A DNA stretch of 36,034 nt from an uncultured Bacteroidales bacterium (GCA_902792555.1 CADAZW010000012.1:1-36034); one strand, 5' to 3'; positions 15,568 to 24,243 are shown, counted from the stretch's first letter. Notes: generated by a model not told the origin, from the sequence alone. A program made the numbers and translations.

Positions 15568-15852
15568 ATGATTAGTCGCATCAAGGCCATGGAGCAGTTG
15601 CTGGATGAGGTGCAGTCTGCGCTCCGCGAAGCGGACGGTGCTCTCGATAGGCTTGAAGGTGCCAAGGAAGCCGTGCGCCAACTGACAGAATACTATTATG
15701 GACAGGATTGGCGCGAGGATCTGGAGGCTGACGAGTCCGGGCTGCTGCCCCGCAACCTAAAGCGCGGAGTGCTTTCCGAAGACGGAATTTGGAATACTCT
15801 TGCCCACTACCGCGAGATGCTGCAACGAATGGCTGAACTATCAAAAGAATAA
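15568..15852 (+). CDS. DUF4298 domain protein
   Basis: Small soluble protein of 94 residues from ATG 15568 (MISRIKAMEQLLDEVQSAL). It matches DUF4298: an N-terminal heptad-rich helix (residues ~3-45), the conserved YYYGQDWREDLEADESGLLP and the terminal LKRGVLSEDGIWNTLAHYREML. The in-frame ATG at 15544 is a possible alternative but would leave almost no leader after the predicted transcription start. The function of DUF4298 is unknown. The stop is 3 nt before the beta-helix gene, so both share one transcript, although a cytosolic helical protein and an exported one have no obvious common job. Confidence 0.85.
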   Translation: MISRIKAMEQLLDEVQSALREADGALDRLEGAKEAVRQLTEYYYGQDWREDLEADESGLLPRNLKRGVLSEDGIWNTLAHYREMLQRMAELSKE

Positions 15853-15855
15853 CCA

Positions 15856-17592
15856 ATGAAATCTCTAATCTTATATCTCGCTTCGTTTGTTTTCTTTCTG
15901 TTGGCTATACCGACGTGGGCCGCATCGGCAGATACCCTGCTCATTAATACGCAGGAAGACTTTAACGTGCTGGGCCGAAAGATTGATGCAGCCGTCAAGG
16001 GCGGCGCCAAGAGTGTGGTGGCAGACCTTGGCAGCAACACATTCCGATTTCGGGAGAAGCACCTTACGTTCTCTGGCAAGCAATGGGATAACGTAAATGT
16101 CAGTATAAAGGGTGACGGCTGTCTGCTCCTGCCGATAGTGGAAACTGATACACTCCTGCCCGGTGGCCTTATTGAGACAGACCGGCTCATAGAGGTGGTG
16201 GATGAGGAGAGCAAGCTCTGTCGGGTGCATGTGCCCAAGGGCCAGGGAAGTGCGAGAGTGCGAGAGTTCGAGAGTTCGGAAGTCGGCGGTCAGTGGTCAA
16301 TCCGCATTGTCCAGTGGTTTAAGTCGCTTACATACAGGGTGGAGCGCATAAGCAAGAGCTGGATATACTTTACGGCTAAAGACCTGGCTTTCAACAAGGG
16401 CTATAACTGCTACAATGTAAATCTGGACTACGGCTACACCCATAAGAGAATCCCCGGTCAGGAGGTGATGCCGCGCTTCAGGTTGGAGCATCCGAACGCT
16501 ACTGACGGTGACGAGGTGGTGCCTACGCGCTTTTTGACGATTGACAGGAGCACCTTCGGCACGTTTGAACTGAGCGGCGTCAAGTTTGGAGGAAATGGAG
16601 AGAAACCGACGGTGGAAGCCGGCTTCCTTATATATATAAATGAGGCCAAGGGCAAAAGCATCACTCTGAGCGGATGCCGCTTTACTGGCATACGCAGCAG
16701 GGTGGTGGAGGTGAGAGGCAGCGAGAATGTTAATGTTGAGCGCTGTCATTTCAACAGGTGCTACAACTATGGTGTCAATTCCGCCTATTCCTTCAATACG
16801 AGGGTAGCCGCTTGCAAGTTTGAGGATATGAGCCTGTCCAGCACCAATTCCTTTTGCATACGCTGCTCTGGCAAGGACTACTATATAGCCGACAATGAGT
16901 TGCGCAACTTCGGTTCATGCGGTATTGCCGTGGGCACATGGTGGAAGGCCGACAAGCGCACTGAGGAGACGGGCATAGTGGAGAATAACGAGCTTTACTA
17001 TACTCCCTCCTATATGGCCGACTGGCTAAGCCATTCCACCATGGATACTGGCGCCATATATATCTATACACAGAACGACGACGTGACCGTGCGCCATAAC
17101 TTCATTCACGATTACAACGGTGCATGCGACAACAACGGTATCTATTGCGATGACGGCGCCTATAATTTCCAGATATACGGAAATCTGATTGTCAATACGC
17201 CCAACAGCTATTCGATAGACTCACGCTATACGCCCAATATAGAGAAAAGTCAGGAGAGCAAAACGGCCATAGTGAATGTCAACAATAGAATTTTTGACAA
17301 CGTGATTGACGGCCCCATACGCTTCGAGGGGCGCGAGGGTAGCGACAACGGGTGTCGGCTCGGAAGCAATGTCAGGCTTAAGACTGCCACATCCCCGGTG
17401 CTTAGGGGTATGCGGACCAATGTGGTGAACAAAAGTAACAGAATTCTTAATATCAGCAATAGCACCGTCTTTGCTGATGCTACAGCCGGTGTGGTGGAAG
17501 ACCGCAAGGTAGTGGTGACGAAGGAAACGCTGCGCACTGTTGGCTCACTGCGCAGTGCAGAGGGCATTATGCGCCATTTCATTACTCGCTAA
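15856..17592 (+). CDS. Secreted right-handed parallel beta-helix protein
   Basis: Exported protein of 578 residues with a signal peptide (MKSLILYLASFVFFLLAIPTWA, cut near AASA). From about residue 230 the sequence shows the short repeating strands of a parallel beta-helix: GCRFTGIRSRVVEVRGSENV, CHFNRCYNYGVNSAYSFNT, NFIHDYNGACDNNGIYCDDGA, YGNLIVNTPNSYSI. This fold occurs in polysaccharide lyases and glycoside hydrolases acting on pectin-like or host glycans, so a glycan-active role is plausible, but no catalytic set is assigned. Residues ~132-149 (SARVREFESSEVGGQWS) are encoded by short tandem repeats and look like an insert. No type IX sorting tail is seen. Confidence 0.85.
   Translation: MKSLILYLASFVFFLLAIPTWAASADTLLINTQEDFNVLGRKIDAAVKGGAKSVVADLGSNTFRFREKHLTFSGKQWDNVNVSIKGDGCLLLPIVETDTLLPGGLIETDRLIEVVDEESKLCRVHVPKGQGSARVREFESSEVGGQWSIRIVQWFKSLTYRVERISKSWIYFTAKDLAFNKGYNCYNVNLDYGYTHKRIPGQEVMPRFRLEHPNATDGDEVVPTRFLTIDRSTFGTFELSGVKFGGNGEKPTVEAGFLIYINEAKGKSITLSGCRFTGIRSRVVEVRGSENVNVERCHFNRCYNYGVNSAYSFNTRVAACKFEDMSLSSTNSFCIRCSGKDYYIADNELRNFGSCGIAVGTWWKADKRTEETGIVENNELYYTPSYMADWLSHSTMDTGAIYIYTQNDDVTVRHNFIHDYNGACDNNGIYCDDGAYNFQIYGNLIVNTPNSYSIDSRYTPNIEKSQESKTAIVNVNNRIFDNVIDGPIRFEGREGSDNGCRLGSNVRLKTATSPVLRGMRTNVVNKSNRILNISNSTVFADATAGVVEDRKVVVTKETLRTVGSLRSAEGIMRHFITR
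16251..16300 (+). repeat. In-frame GAGAGTTCGAGAGTTCG-type repeat
   Basis: The run TGCGAGAGTGCGAGAGTTCG then AGAGTTCGGAAG is followed by CGGTCAGTGGTCAAT, simple iterated sequence within the beta-helix gene. The surrounding coding sequence is not repetitive. It resembles the short iterations that fill intergenic regions in this window, and it keeps the frame open. Confidence 0.55.
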
Positions 17593-17681
17593 AATGCCGC
17601 AAATCGGTGTAGAAAAAGGTAAAAATGCTTTTTCTGATAATAAAATAAGGCAAAGTTTAAGTCTTTTACACAAAAAAATCA

Positions 17682-17689
17682 TATCTTCG
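17682..17689 (+). promoter_or_regulatory. Possible -7 box of the zinc-ribbon gene
   Basis: TATCTTCG fits TAnnTTTG with one mismatch, 78 nt before the ATG at 17768. A TTTA lies 22 nt upstream of it (17656-17659), a weak -33 box. The intergenic region otherwise holds nothing recognisable. Confidence 0.4.
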
Positions 17690-17767
17690 CACCGAAATAC
17701 TTAAAGTCGCAGGTTTTTCTAGGCTTGGACGGCTTGAAATGGTAAATAGTGAAACAGTAAATAAAAG

Positions 17768-18424
17768 ATGTCTCTTATTAAATGCCCTGAATGCGGCAAG
17801 GTATTTTCCGACCGTGCCGCTCACTGCCCGCAGTGCGGACTGCCAACCAGCGATGCGCTGGAGATGATAATGGCCGCTCCGGCTTCATCAACTCCCCTGG
17901 AGGGAGAGAATCCTACCGCAAACACTGGAGCTGCAGCACCGTCCAACTCCCCTGAAGGTGTATCTTCTCCCTCTGGGGGAAGTGAGGCTCCCAGTGGAGG
18001 GACTTCTGCGCCTACACTTGAACCCGTTCAGCCGCCTTATTATCCGCCGCGCTATGAGGAGCGCAGTGTAGAGCCCAAGAAGCAGCGTAACCTGTTGACA
18101 TATGTCCTGATAGTGGCTGTGATTGTGCTGGCCATAGTGTGCATAGCCCTCGTCTTCACCACCTCGGGAGTGCTAAACAGCGACGAGGCTGAGGAGGCTG
18201 ACTCCGTAGCTACCATGCAAATGCTGCCCCCGGACACTACGCCGGCCAAGGTGGAGGAAGAGCCCGTGGTAAAGCCCGTGATTCGCACTGCGGTGCCTGA
18301 GGAGATACCGGCAGAGAGCGAGGAGATAGAGATTGAAGCTCCTGCGCCAGCCTCAGCTCCTGCCTCCGTGGAGCCTGCACCGGCTCCTGCACCAGCCCCA
18401 GCTCCCACCCCCGAAGGAGAGTAA
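17768..18424 (+). CDS. Zinc-ribbon, single-pass membrane protein
   Basis: A 218-residue protein with three parts. The N-terminus is a double-knuckle zinc ribbon (CPECG at 6-10, CPQCG at 20-24; Cys6, 9, 20 and 23). Residues ~35-105 are a low-complexity linker rich in Pro, Ser, Gly and Thr. One membrane helix follows at ~109-131 (LLTYVLIVAVIVLAIVCIALV). The C-terminus is acidic and then strongly Pro/Ala repetitive (PAPAPAPAPAPTPEGE). The ribbon would be cytoplasmic and the Pro/Ala tail periplasmic. The linker DNA contains ACTCCCCTGGAGGGAG and CTCCCTCTGGGGGAAGTGAG, similar to the palindromic repeats elsewhere in the window. It lies 22 nt before the next gene, likely one operon. Its role is unknown. 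Confidence 0.8.
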   Translation: MSLIKCPECGKVFSDRAAHCPQCGLPTSDALEMIMAAPASSTPLEGENPTANTGAAAPSNSPEGVSSPSGGSEAPSGGTSAPTLEPVQPPYYPPRYEERSVEPKKQRNLLTYVLIVAVIVLAIVCIALVFTTSGVLNSDEAEEADSVATMQMLPPDTTPAKVEEEPVVKPVIRTAVPEEIPAESEEIEIEAPAPASAPASVEPAPAPAPAPAPTPEGE

Positions 18425-18446
18425 TTAAGTACCAAATAACCTTGCT

Positions 18447-18887
18447 ATGGCTCAGAACAATCAGATATTGCAAATTCTTGATGATGCCTTCAGCGCATTG
18501 GCCAAACGTTATCCTGCCGGTGCTGACGACCCCGTGATGACCGATGTGCTTATGCAGGTGAATGCCGACACGGGCCAGTTGGCCGTTTATGACGACGATG
18601 ACAATGAGGTGTACTCTGCTGTGGTAGAGGAGTGGGTTGGCAAAGAGTCGGCCGACGATGCTGAAATAGTCAATGTGCTTACCTCATATCTGTCTGATCA
18701 CAAGGAGCAGCTGGAGAGTCTCTCGCTGCTAAAGCCGTATAGCTTCATCCTTGTTGATGAAGACAAGGAGACGGTGGCAGAACTCTATCTGGTTGACGAC
18801 CATCTGATGGTACTTGATTCTCAGCAACTGATGCAAGGCCTTGACCAAGACCTTGACAATTTCCTTGACCAACTGATGAAGGAATAA
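18447..18887 (+). CDS. Acidic cytosolic protein of unknown function
   Basis: A 146-residue protein without signal peptide or membrane segment, very acidic (DDDDNE, LDQDLDNFLDQL). It has alternating predicted helix and strand (LAVYDDDDNEVYSAVVEEW; YSFILVDEDKETVAELYLVDD). I do not recognise a family. It is co-oriented with the zinc-ribbon gene, 22 nt downstream. A perfect hairpin terminator follows 36 nt after the stop. Confidence 0.75.
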   Translation: MAQNNQILQILDDAFSALAKRYPAGADDPVMTDVLMQVNADTGQLAVYDDDDNEVYSAVVEEWVGKESADDAEIVNVLTSYLSDHKEQLESLSLLKPYSFILVDEDKETVAELYLVDDHLMVLDSQQLMQGLDQDLDNFLDQLMKE

Positions 18888-18923
18888 AGTCCCCCTAATC
18901 CTCTCCCTAAAGGGAAGGAGAAC

Positions 18924-18955
18924 AGAGCCCCCTCTGAATATTCAGAGGGGGCTCT
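18924..18955. terminator. Bidirectional terminator, perfect 32-nt palindrome
   Basis: AGAGCCCCCTCTGAAT (18924-18939) is the exact complement of the following 16 nt. It stands between two converging genes, 36 nt after the plus-strand stop and 4 nt after the minus-strand stop, so it can serve both. T runs on either side are poor. Just upstream at 18890-18923 lies another GC palindrome-like piece (CCTCTCCCTAAAGGGAAGG) of the dispersed family. Confidence 0.7.
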
Positions 18956-18959
18956 GGGT

Positions 18960-19352
18960 TTAATAGTAAATGACGTGGCTCAGGGAGTCGTAGCCGTTGA
19001 CTATCTCGGATAAGACATTTTGGCCGGAGGGCGAGAGCATCTGCAGCACTTCGCCGGAATTGTTGCGCACAATCTCCAGGCTGTCGCCACCGAAGATGAC
19101 GCTCTCCAGCATTCCGTTAGGCATAAAACAAAGGTAAAGGCTCTGTCCCTTGGCAGGGCCCTTGCTGAGCGTGGTCTCAGCTGACTGCACGTTGCCACGC
19201 AGGCTGAAGAGCTGCAGGTCGGGCGTTTTGAGGTCGCGATGGTAGCTCTCGCTACGTTCTTGCTGAGTTTTCTCTTTGTAGACAGGGGCAGGCTTGCCGC
19301 AGGCGGCAAGCAGCGCAATGAGTGAAGCGACTACGGCTATGAGCCTAATCAT
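18960..19352 (-). CDS. Small lipoprotein of unknown function
   Basis: A 130-residue predicted lipoprotein. The signal peptide MIRLIAVVASLIALLAAC ends in a lipobox with the lipidated cysteine at residue 18. The mature part (LQLFSLRGNVQSAETTLSKG to YLCFMPNGMLESVIFGGDSLEIV) resembles the repeated strand-turn pattern LKGNVKS seen in Bacteroidetes lipoproteins that carry RHS-like or toxin-wing-like strands, but the match is only impressionistic. It starts 6 nt after the YARHG gene and is co-transcribed with it. Its stop codon lies 4 nt from the shared terminator palindrome. Confidence 0.75.
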   Translation of the reverse strand: MIRLIAVVASLIALLAACGKPAPVYKEKTQQERSESYHRDLKTPDLQLFSLRGNVQSAETTLSKGPAKGQSLYLCFMPNGMLESVIFGGDSLEIVRNNSGEVLQMLSPSGQNVLSEIVNGYDSLSHVIYY

Positions 19353-19358
19353 GAGTGA

Positions 19359-19757
19359 TTATTTCTCGTATTTTTTCAGGAACGCGATATTGGCGTTCTC
19401 ATACTTGTTGAACTGTTTGGCGGGCACTTCGTCGTAGCGCGGATTGTACCACGGCTGTGAGTTGAAGTATTTGCGCAGGTTGGCATCCTTAAACCTGCGG
19501 CCGTGGCGAGCATAGATAGAGTTTTTGAGCACGCGAATCTGGCCGCTGTCATAATTGCGGATGTCATCGTAGGTGGCGTAGCGAGTGGAGAGCCAGTCGT
19601 ACTGTGTGCCCCATGCTACGTTGGGGTTGCGCTGTGTTGTAGCGGTGGTGCGCTTGGCTGTGGTGGTCTTGCGCGGAATCGACGGCACCTGGGCCGATAC
19701 TGTGCCTGCCAGCATGAAGGCGGCCAGCACTGCGAGGATAAAGATACGGTGTTTCAT
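19359..19757 (-). CDS. Secreted YARHG domain protein
   Basis: A 132-residue exported protein. The signal peptide is MKHRIFILAVLAAFMLAGTVSA, cleaved near QVPS. A basic Thr-rich linker follows. Residues ~65-130 form a YARHG domain with its signature YARHGRRFKDANLRKYFNSQ and the typical WYNP. YARHG domains are extracellular and thought to bind the cell envelope or peptidoglycan; no enzyme activity is known. The start codon abuts a tandem array of AATTAGGAATTAGG units, one base away, so the leader sequence is made of repeats. It forms an operon with the lipoprotein gene 6 nt downstream. Confidence 0.9.
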   Translation of the reverse strand: MKHRIFILAVLAAFMLAGTVSAQVPSIPRKTTTAKRTTATTQRNPNVAWGTQYDWLSTRYATYDDIRNYDSGQIRVLKNSIYARHGRRFKDANLRKYFNSQPWYNPRYDEVPAKQFNKYENANIAFLKKYEK

Positions 19758-20086
19758 AGGAGTTAGGAATTAGGAATTAGGAATTAGAAATTAGGAATTA
19801 GGAGTTAGGAATGCCGAAGGCATCGCGAGCAGCTCGCCAGTGGTCGCGCCACGGCGCGGGCTGGCATAAAAGAGCTGTGAGAGCGAAGCGGCAATTAGGA
19901 ATTAGGAACCAAGTAAATTCACAGCGAAGACGCTTTCACTATTTACTATCTCACAATTTGATCTTGTTCAGTCGTGAGTCAAGAGTTTTCGTTTTCGTTA
20001 ACGTTTAACGGTTATTGGTTATTGTTAGTCCTCCCCTTGAAGGGGAGTCAGAGAGGGTTTTGTTTTTGTCTTAGAAAAACAATGAA
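19758..20086. repeat. Intergenic repeat mosaic upstream of the YARHG gene
   Basis: No gene is seen. Order of elements: AATTAGGAATTAGG tandem units at 19759-19811; a GC-rich stretch ending GAGAGCGAAGCGGC (also at 23801-23813); two further AATTAGGAATTAGG units near 19891; GTTATTGGTTATTG at 20011-20024; and the palindrome AGTCCTCCCCTTGAAGGGG followed by AGTCAGAGAGGG at 20027-20057. The last two have counterparts at 35647-35736 and, for the palindrome, inside ileS. Confidence 0.8.
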
Positions 20087-20118
20087 CCCCCTATGCGCAG
20101 GGTGAGAGGCATAGGGGG
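20087..20118 (-). terminator. Terminator of the 1206-residue dockerin protein gene
   Basis: CCCCCTATGC (20087-20096) pairs perfectly with GCATAGGGGG (20109-20118) across a 12-nt loop. It lies 15 nt after the stop codon and is followed on the minus strand by a T-rich run (TTCATTGTTTTTC). Confidence 0.85.
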
Positions 20119-20132
20119 CTCTGTGTATAGAT

Positions 20133-23100
20133 TTAGTTCTTGAGCATCTGGGCCTTGAAGATGGGGCTGCCAGCTCCGTCGGGGCCTACGATGGCGGTAT
20201 AGATGGCCACCACGTCGGCAGAGTTGACGTCGCCGTCGCCATTGACGTCAGCAGCCTTGGCAGTGAAGCCGGAGGCCTCGCCTTGGATGATGAATGCATA
20301 GACAGCCACTACGTCGGCAGTGTTGATATTGCCGTCAGCGTCAACATCGGCAGCAGCGGTCATCTTGGCCATGCCGGGTATGACGAGGGTATAGGCAGTC
20401 TCCTGATCCTCGATGGCATGCTTGTAGGTGGAGAGGTCAAGGATACCGGTCTGTGCGCCGTAGGCATTGCCCTTGGCGTCAACGGCAAAGAAGTTCTTGC
20501 CGCTGGAGATGGCGGTACCTTCGGCAGCGGAGAATGAGTGAAGGCCACCCACGATGCCGTTGCTTACGAACTCATGGCCATGGGCATCTTCCACAAACTC
20601 GGTGGGGAAGGGGATAACCATGTCGTAGTCTTCAAACTCGCTGGCCTTGGCGGTGTCGCCCAGCACGATGAGGCAGGGCTCGCCGGCTGCGAACTCATTC
20701 TTCTCGTAGAACTCGATGGCGGTGATAAGTTCGCCTTCGCCGTTCTCCTCCTGTGTTACCTTCTTCACGGCGTAGGTATGGACGTCGTCGTTATATTCGG
20801 CAATGTCCCTGATGTTGTAGGGCACGGCCATCACGTCGATGAGGTTGAAGGCAAAGTCGGAGAGCACGATAGACTCCTGCTCCTCGGGAACTACCTCTAC
20901 GAAGGTCCATGCTGCGGCGTTGTCGGCCACGTGGCAAACCACGTCGGCCTCATAGCCCTCGGGCCAGAGTACGAGGTTCTCCTTGTTGGAGCGGGTTTTG
21001 GGTATGAGGTTGAACTTGGCATTGCCTACATAGGCCACGTCGTAGGCCACAGGGGTCTCGCTGATTGGCAGGTTGATATTGTTGCCTGCGAAGTCGCCGA
21101 GGTAGTAGCCGTTGTACATGTTCTGGATGGCATAGTAGCTGGTGCCCTCCACGGGAACGAATCGCCACATGGCCTTAGGATTGTTGTTGGCATTGAGGCT
21201 CATGCTTGCGCGGTCGAAGAGGCCCCACTTGGTAATGGAGGCGTTGGGAGTGTTCTTGTCGAGATAGATGGCTGAGCCGCTGCAGAAGGCATCCTCGGCG
21301 CCTTCGTCGCCGAAGCGCTCATCGTCGAGGTTGGTGATGAAGTACCACTTGCCCACCTCAAAGGTGTTGAGTCCGGCCATGAAGGCTTCCTTGGCTTCCT
21401 TGATGGCTGCGGTGCTGGCCTTGACCACCTGCACGTCGATGGGGCTGGTGAAGGCTGTCTCGCGAGCCACGTCAATCACTTGCCTGAGGGTGGTGGCCAG
21501 GGCCTCGTCGCTGAGCTGTCCCATGCCGTCGCCCACCTGCACGCCGTTGAGCAGCACTTCGCATTCGCTGATGAGGTTGGTAAGGTCGGTGGTGTCGGCA
21601 TACAGCTCGCTCACGGCGTCGATGGCCTGGCGCAGAGCCTGGATGTCGGCTTCGGTGGCGTTGTCGGCAGCCACGATGGCTTTGCTCTCGTCGAGCTTGA
21701 CGGCCAGGGCGTCGGCCTTGTCCTTAAGACCCTCGGTAGTAGAGTACTGCGAGGTAGCCTCGTCGATGCTGGCCTTATACACCTGGAATCCGCCGAGGGT
21801 GAAGAAGTTGCCGCCCGACTTGTTGGCCTCTACCTGATAGCGCAGATACTTATATTCCTTGCCCATGTTGATGGAGGCTATGATGGGGTCGGTGAGCTCG
21901 CTCATGTCGAGGGTGCCGATGACGGTCCAGTCGCCGTCGCCCTCCAGAGTGTTGGCGGCATATATGGTGGTCTGGGCCGGACGCTCCTGCTCGCCCCATT
22001 CGCCGGCGTTGGGATATTTCTGATTGGCGCCGCGGCGCTGGTAGAAGAAGCTTACCATGCTCTGCGGGGTCTGGCTGATGTCAATCTGGATATAGCCGCG
22101 TCCCTTCATGTAGGTGGTGTCGCTCTCATCGATGAGGAACTGATACCTGTCGGCCCATTCGGGACCCTCCTTGATTATGGAGGCGAAGGTCACCTGGTTG
22201 TCAGCCGTAGGCTCCTCGTCCGCTCCACCGGTGGCCACCTTGATGAGGCCCTCGCTGGTGTCGGTGGTAAAGTTGAAGAGCTTGGCATAGAGGCTGCTGC
22301 CCTCCTTCACCAGATTGTTGAGCTCGCTGGTGCGGTCGGCCTGCTCCTTGTATTCCATGAATTTGTCGATAGTCTCCTGGTCGGTGATTTTCCTCATGCG
22401 CCATGTCCACTTCTGGTGGGGCTTGTTGCGGATCTCCACACCGTTATAGCCATACACCGGGCCGTTGGAATCATCGGAAGCGCTGGGGTCGCCGTTGGCG
22501 CCCATACCCCAGAATCTGCTGCCGTTGTGGGTGGTCATATACCATGAGCCGGTGCCCTCGTAGGGGACGAACTTGGTGTAGAAGGTGTTCTCCACTGCGG
22601 GAGTGAAGGGCTTGGTGTAGCCGTCGGTGGGACCGAAGTACTGGTTGGTCTTGAGGTTCTGCACCAGCCAGTTCTCGCCGTCCTTATACTGCGATACGTA
22701 GAACACGAAGCTTATGTCGCCATCCTTGAAGGGGCCCCACCAGATCTGGTTGCGGTCCTCGTTGACATACATGGCCTTCTCCGTCACGCCTTGGTTGATG
22801 GCTTCTTCCATATCATTTATAATATAGTAGTAGCCCTCGCTCATCGGGTTGCTCGACGCCAGCATTGTCTCGCGTGCAGCCTTGAGCTGCTGGCCGATGC
22901 TTATCACCTGCTCGTCGGTTGCAGAGCCGTCGTAGCAGATAATCATCGCCTGTTCCAGTAGGCTTTCATAAGCGTCGATAGCCTCCTGGGAATAGTAGCC
23001 CGGGTCGGTGCCACCGGCATAGTCCATGGCCGAGGACGTGTAGGCATTGATCAGCTCCTCCAGATCCTGGCGCACCTCTTTCTCATACTTCACCTCATAG

Positions 23101-23753
23101 AAGTTAAACTGGCAGGAGTGGGTCCAGTGGCTGAGGATGATATGGTCGCCGCCACCCCAGCCCTGCGAGTCGCTGCTGAAGCTGACGTAGCCGAAGTCCG
23201 TCTCGCTGGGCGAAACGCTGAGCACCACTGACTTGTCGTCCCATGCGGCGTCGTCCTTGGCCACCCAGGGGGCGTTGCTCCAGTTGATGAAGTCGTCGCC
23301 TGCCGTGGGGTCGTACCACGGTGCGGGCTCGGCGCAGGTGAGCAGCTGGAAGGGCGCAGCCTTCTCGATATTAGGTGTGGCGTGGAATCCGCCGCCGGGC
23401 CAGTCCCAGTAGTGGTTGTCAACATACTGGTCGCTGCCTACCAGTTTAAGGAGCACTGTGGGGGCATCCGTGCGGATGTCGTTAGGTCCCTGCTCTAGGG
23501 TGATGATGGCGGCATCGCCGATACCGAGGCCTTCGCTGACCATTACGCCGTAGCCTTTGTGGGTATCGTCGGCAGCTTGCAGATACCATCCTGCCCAGCG
23601 CTCCTGGCTGGCAGGCTCAATCACCACAGTGTCGCCCACCTTCAGTTGGTCGGCACTCTTGCGCTCGCCCACAATCCAGCGTGCGCTCATGGTGGTCCAT
23701 GAGGCGGCCATGGCGGCGAGAGCCAAAAGGGTAAAGAATTTTTTCATTTTCAT
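20133..23753 (-). CDS. Giant secreted protein with dockerin-like tail, paralogue 1
   Basis: A 1206-residue exported protein. The signal peptide is MKMKKFFTLLALAAMAASWTTMSA. Mature parts in order: a beta-rich N-terminal region (RWIVGERKSADQLKVGDTVV; lectin-like YYIINDMEE and WYMTTHNGSRFWG motifs); helical FIVAR-like segments (LEELINAYTSS; LKDKADALAVKLDESKAIVA); an F5/8 type C-like domain between them (QIDISQTPQSMVSFFYQ to YLRYQVEANKSG); a second carbohydrate-binding-like region; and at ~1133-1191 two dockerin-type calcium loops (DVDADGNINTADVVAVYAFI and DVNGDGDVNSADVVAIYTAI). No catalytic motif was recognised. It is a paralogue of the 24297-28196 gene over almost its whole length but lacks the TonB-like end. 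It has its own promoter and terminator. Glycan binding at the cell surface is an inference. Confidence 0.85.
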   Translation of the reverse strand: MKMKKFFTLLALAAMAASWTTMSARWIVGERKSADQLKVGDTVVIEPASQERWAGWYLQAADDTHKGYGVMVSEGLGIGDAAIITLEQGPNDIRTDAPTVLLKLVGSDQYVDNHYWDWPGGGFHATPNIEKAAPFQLLTCAEPAPWYDPTAGDDFINWSNAPWVAKDDAAWDDKSVVLSVSPSETDFGYVSFSSDSQGWGGGDHIILSHWTHSCQFNFYEVKYEKEVRQDLEELINAYTSSAMDYAGGTDPGYYSQEAIDAYESLLEQAMIICYDGSATDEQVISIGQQLKAARETMLASSNPMSEGYYYIINDMEEAINQGVTEKAMYVNEDRNQIWWGPFKDGDISFVFYVSQYKDGENWLVQNLKTNQYFGPTDGYTKPFTPAVENTFYTKFVPYEGTGSWYMTTHNGSRFWGMGANGDPSASDDSNGPVYGYNGVEIRNKPHQKWTWRMRKITDQETIDKFMEYKEQADRTSELNNLVKEGSSLYAKLFNFTTDTSEGLIKVATGGADEEPTADNQVTFASIIKEGPEWADRYQFLIDESDTTYMKGRGYIQIDISQTPQSMVSFFYQRRGANQKYPNAGEWGEQERPAQTTIYAANTLEGDGDWTVIGTLDMSELTDPIIASINMGKEYKYLRYQVEANKSGGNFFTLGGFQVYKASIDEATSQYSTTEGLKDKADALAVKLDESKAIVAADNATEADIQALRQAIDAVSELYADTTDLTNLISECEVLLNGVQVGDGMGQLSDEALATTLRQVIDVARETAFTSPIDVQVVKASTAAIKEAKEAFMAGLNTFEVGKWYFITNLDDERFGDEGAEDAFCSGSAIYLDKNTPNASITKWGLFDRASMSLNANNNPKAMWRFVPVEGTSYYAIQNMYNGYYLGDFAGNNINLPISETPVAYDVAYVGNAKFNLIPKTRSNKENLVLWPEGYEADVVCHVADNAAAWTFVEVVPEEQESIVLSDFAFNLIDVMAVPYNIRDIAEYNDDVHTYAVKKVTQEENGEGELITAIEFYEKNEFAAGEPCLIVLGDTAKASEFEDYDMVIPFPTEFVEDAHGHEFVSNGIVGGLHSFSAAEGTAISSGKNFFAVDAKGNAYGAQTGILDLSTYKHAIEDQETAYTLVIPGMAKMTAAADVDADGNINTADVVAVYAFIIQGEASGFTAKAADVNGDGDVNSADVVAIYTAIVGPDGAGSPIFKAQMLKN

Positions 23754-24243
23754 TAAAGTTAAAGTTATTCAATTATCAATTATTTGAGGTTTGAAATTTG
23801 AGAGCGAAGCGGCACAGAAATTATTTAAAAATTTATGCCCAACGGCCTGCTAAATTGTCTAATTGTGAAATTGTCCAATCGTCAAATTAAAATGGCTCTG
23901 CTACTCTTGACCGCTAACCGCTTTTTCAGCCACCAAAGTTACGAATAACTTCGCAACCGCAAAGCAATCACACTGCCTTTTTCTATAAAAGAACCAACAA
24001 TTACTGCAACAATAACGAAAAACACAAAAATTAAGCCGACAAGAGCGAAACAAAACGAGAAAAAACGAGAATACAACGCTCAACGCACACAAAAAAAACG
24101 GGGAGAGGGGGGGGCTCGCGGGAGAAATTTAAAACTCCCGCGAGAACGGGAAACCTAACGCAAGATGGGGTTTTCTTGGCGTGAGCTCGGAGTAAATTTC
24201 TGCGGCGAGGGTTATTATTTCTGTCGGATGGGGATAAAAGAAA
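23754..24243. other. Intergenic region between the two dockerin-protein genes
   Basis: No gene is seen. It holds TTTGAGGTTTGAAATTTGAG (23783-23802), GAGAGCGAAGCGGC, the AT-rich dispersed repeat CAGAAATTATTTAAAAATTT (23815 on), the promoter at 23934-23963 and a perfect 10-bp hairpin CTCGCGGGAG/CTCCCGCGAG at 24115-24144. Confidence 0.6.
23934..23963 (-). promoter_or_regulatory. Promoter of the 1206-residue protein gene
   Basis: On the minus strand TTTG (23963-23960), 18 nt, then TAACTTTG (23941-23934), a full consensus match. The leader to the ATG at 23753 would be about 170-180 nt and carries several dispersed repeats. Confidence 0.75.
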
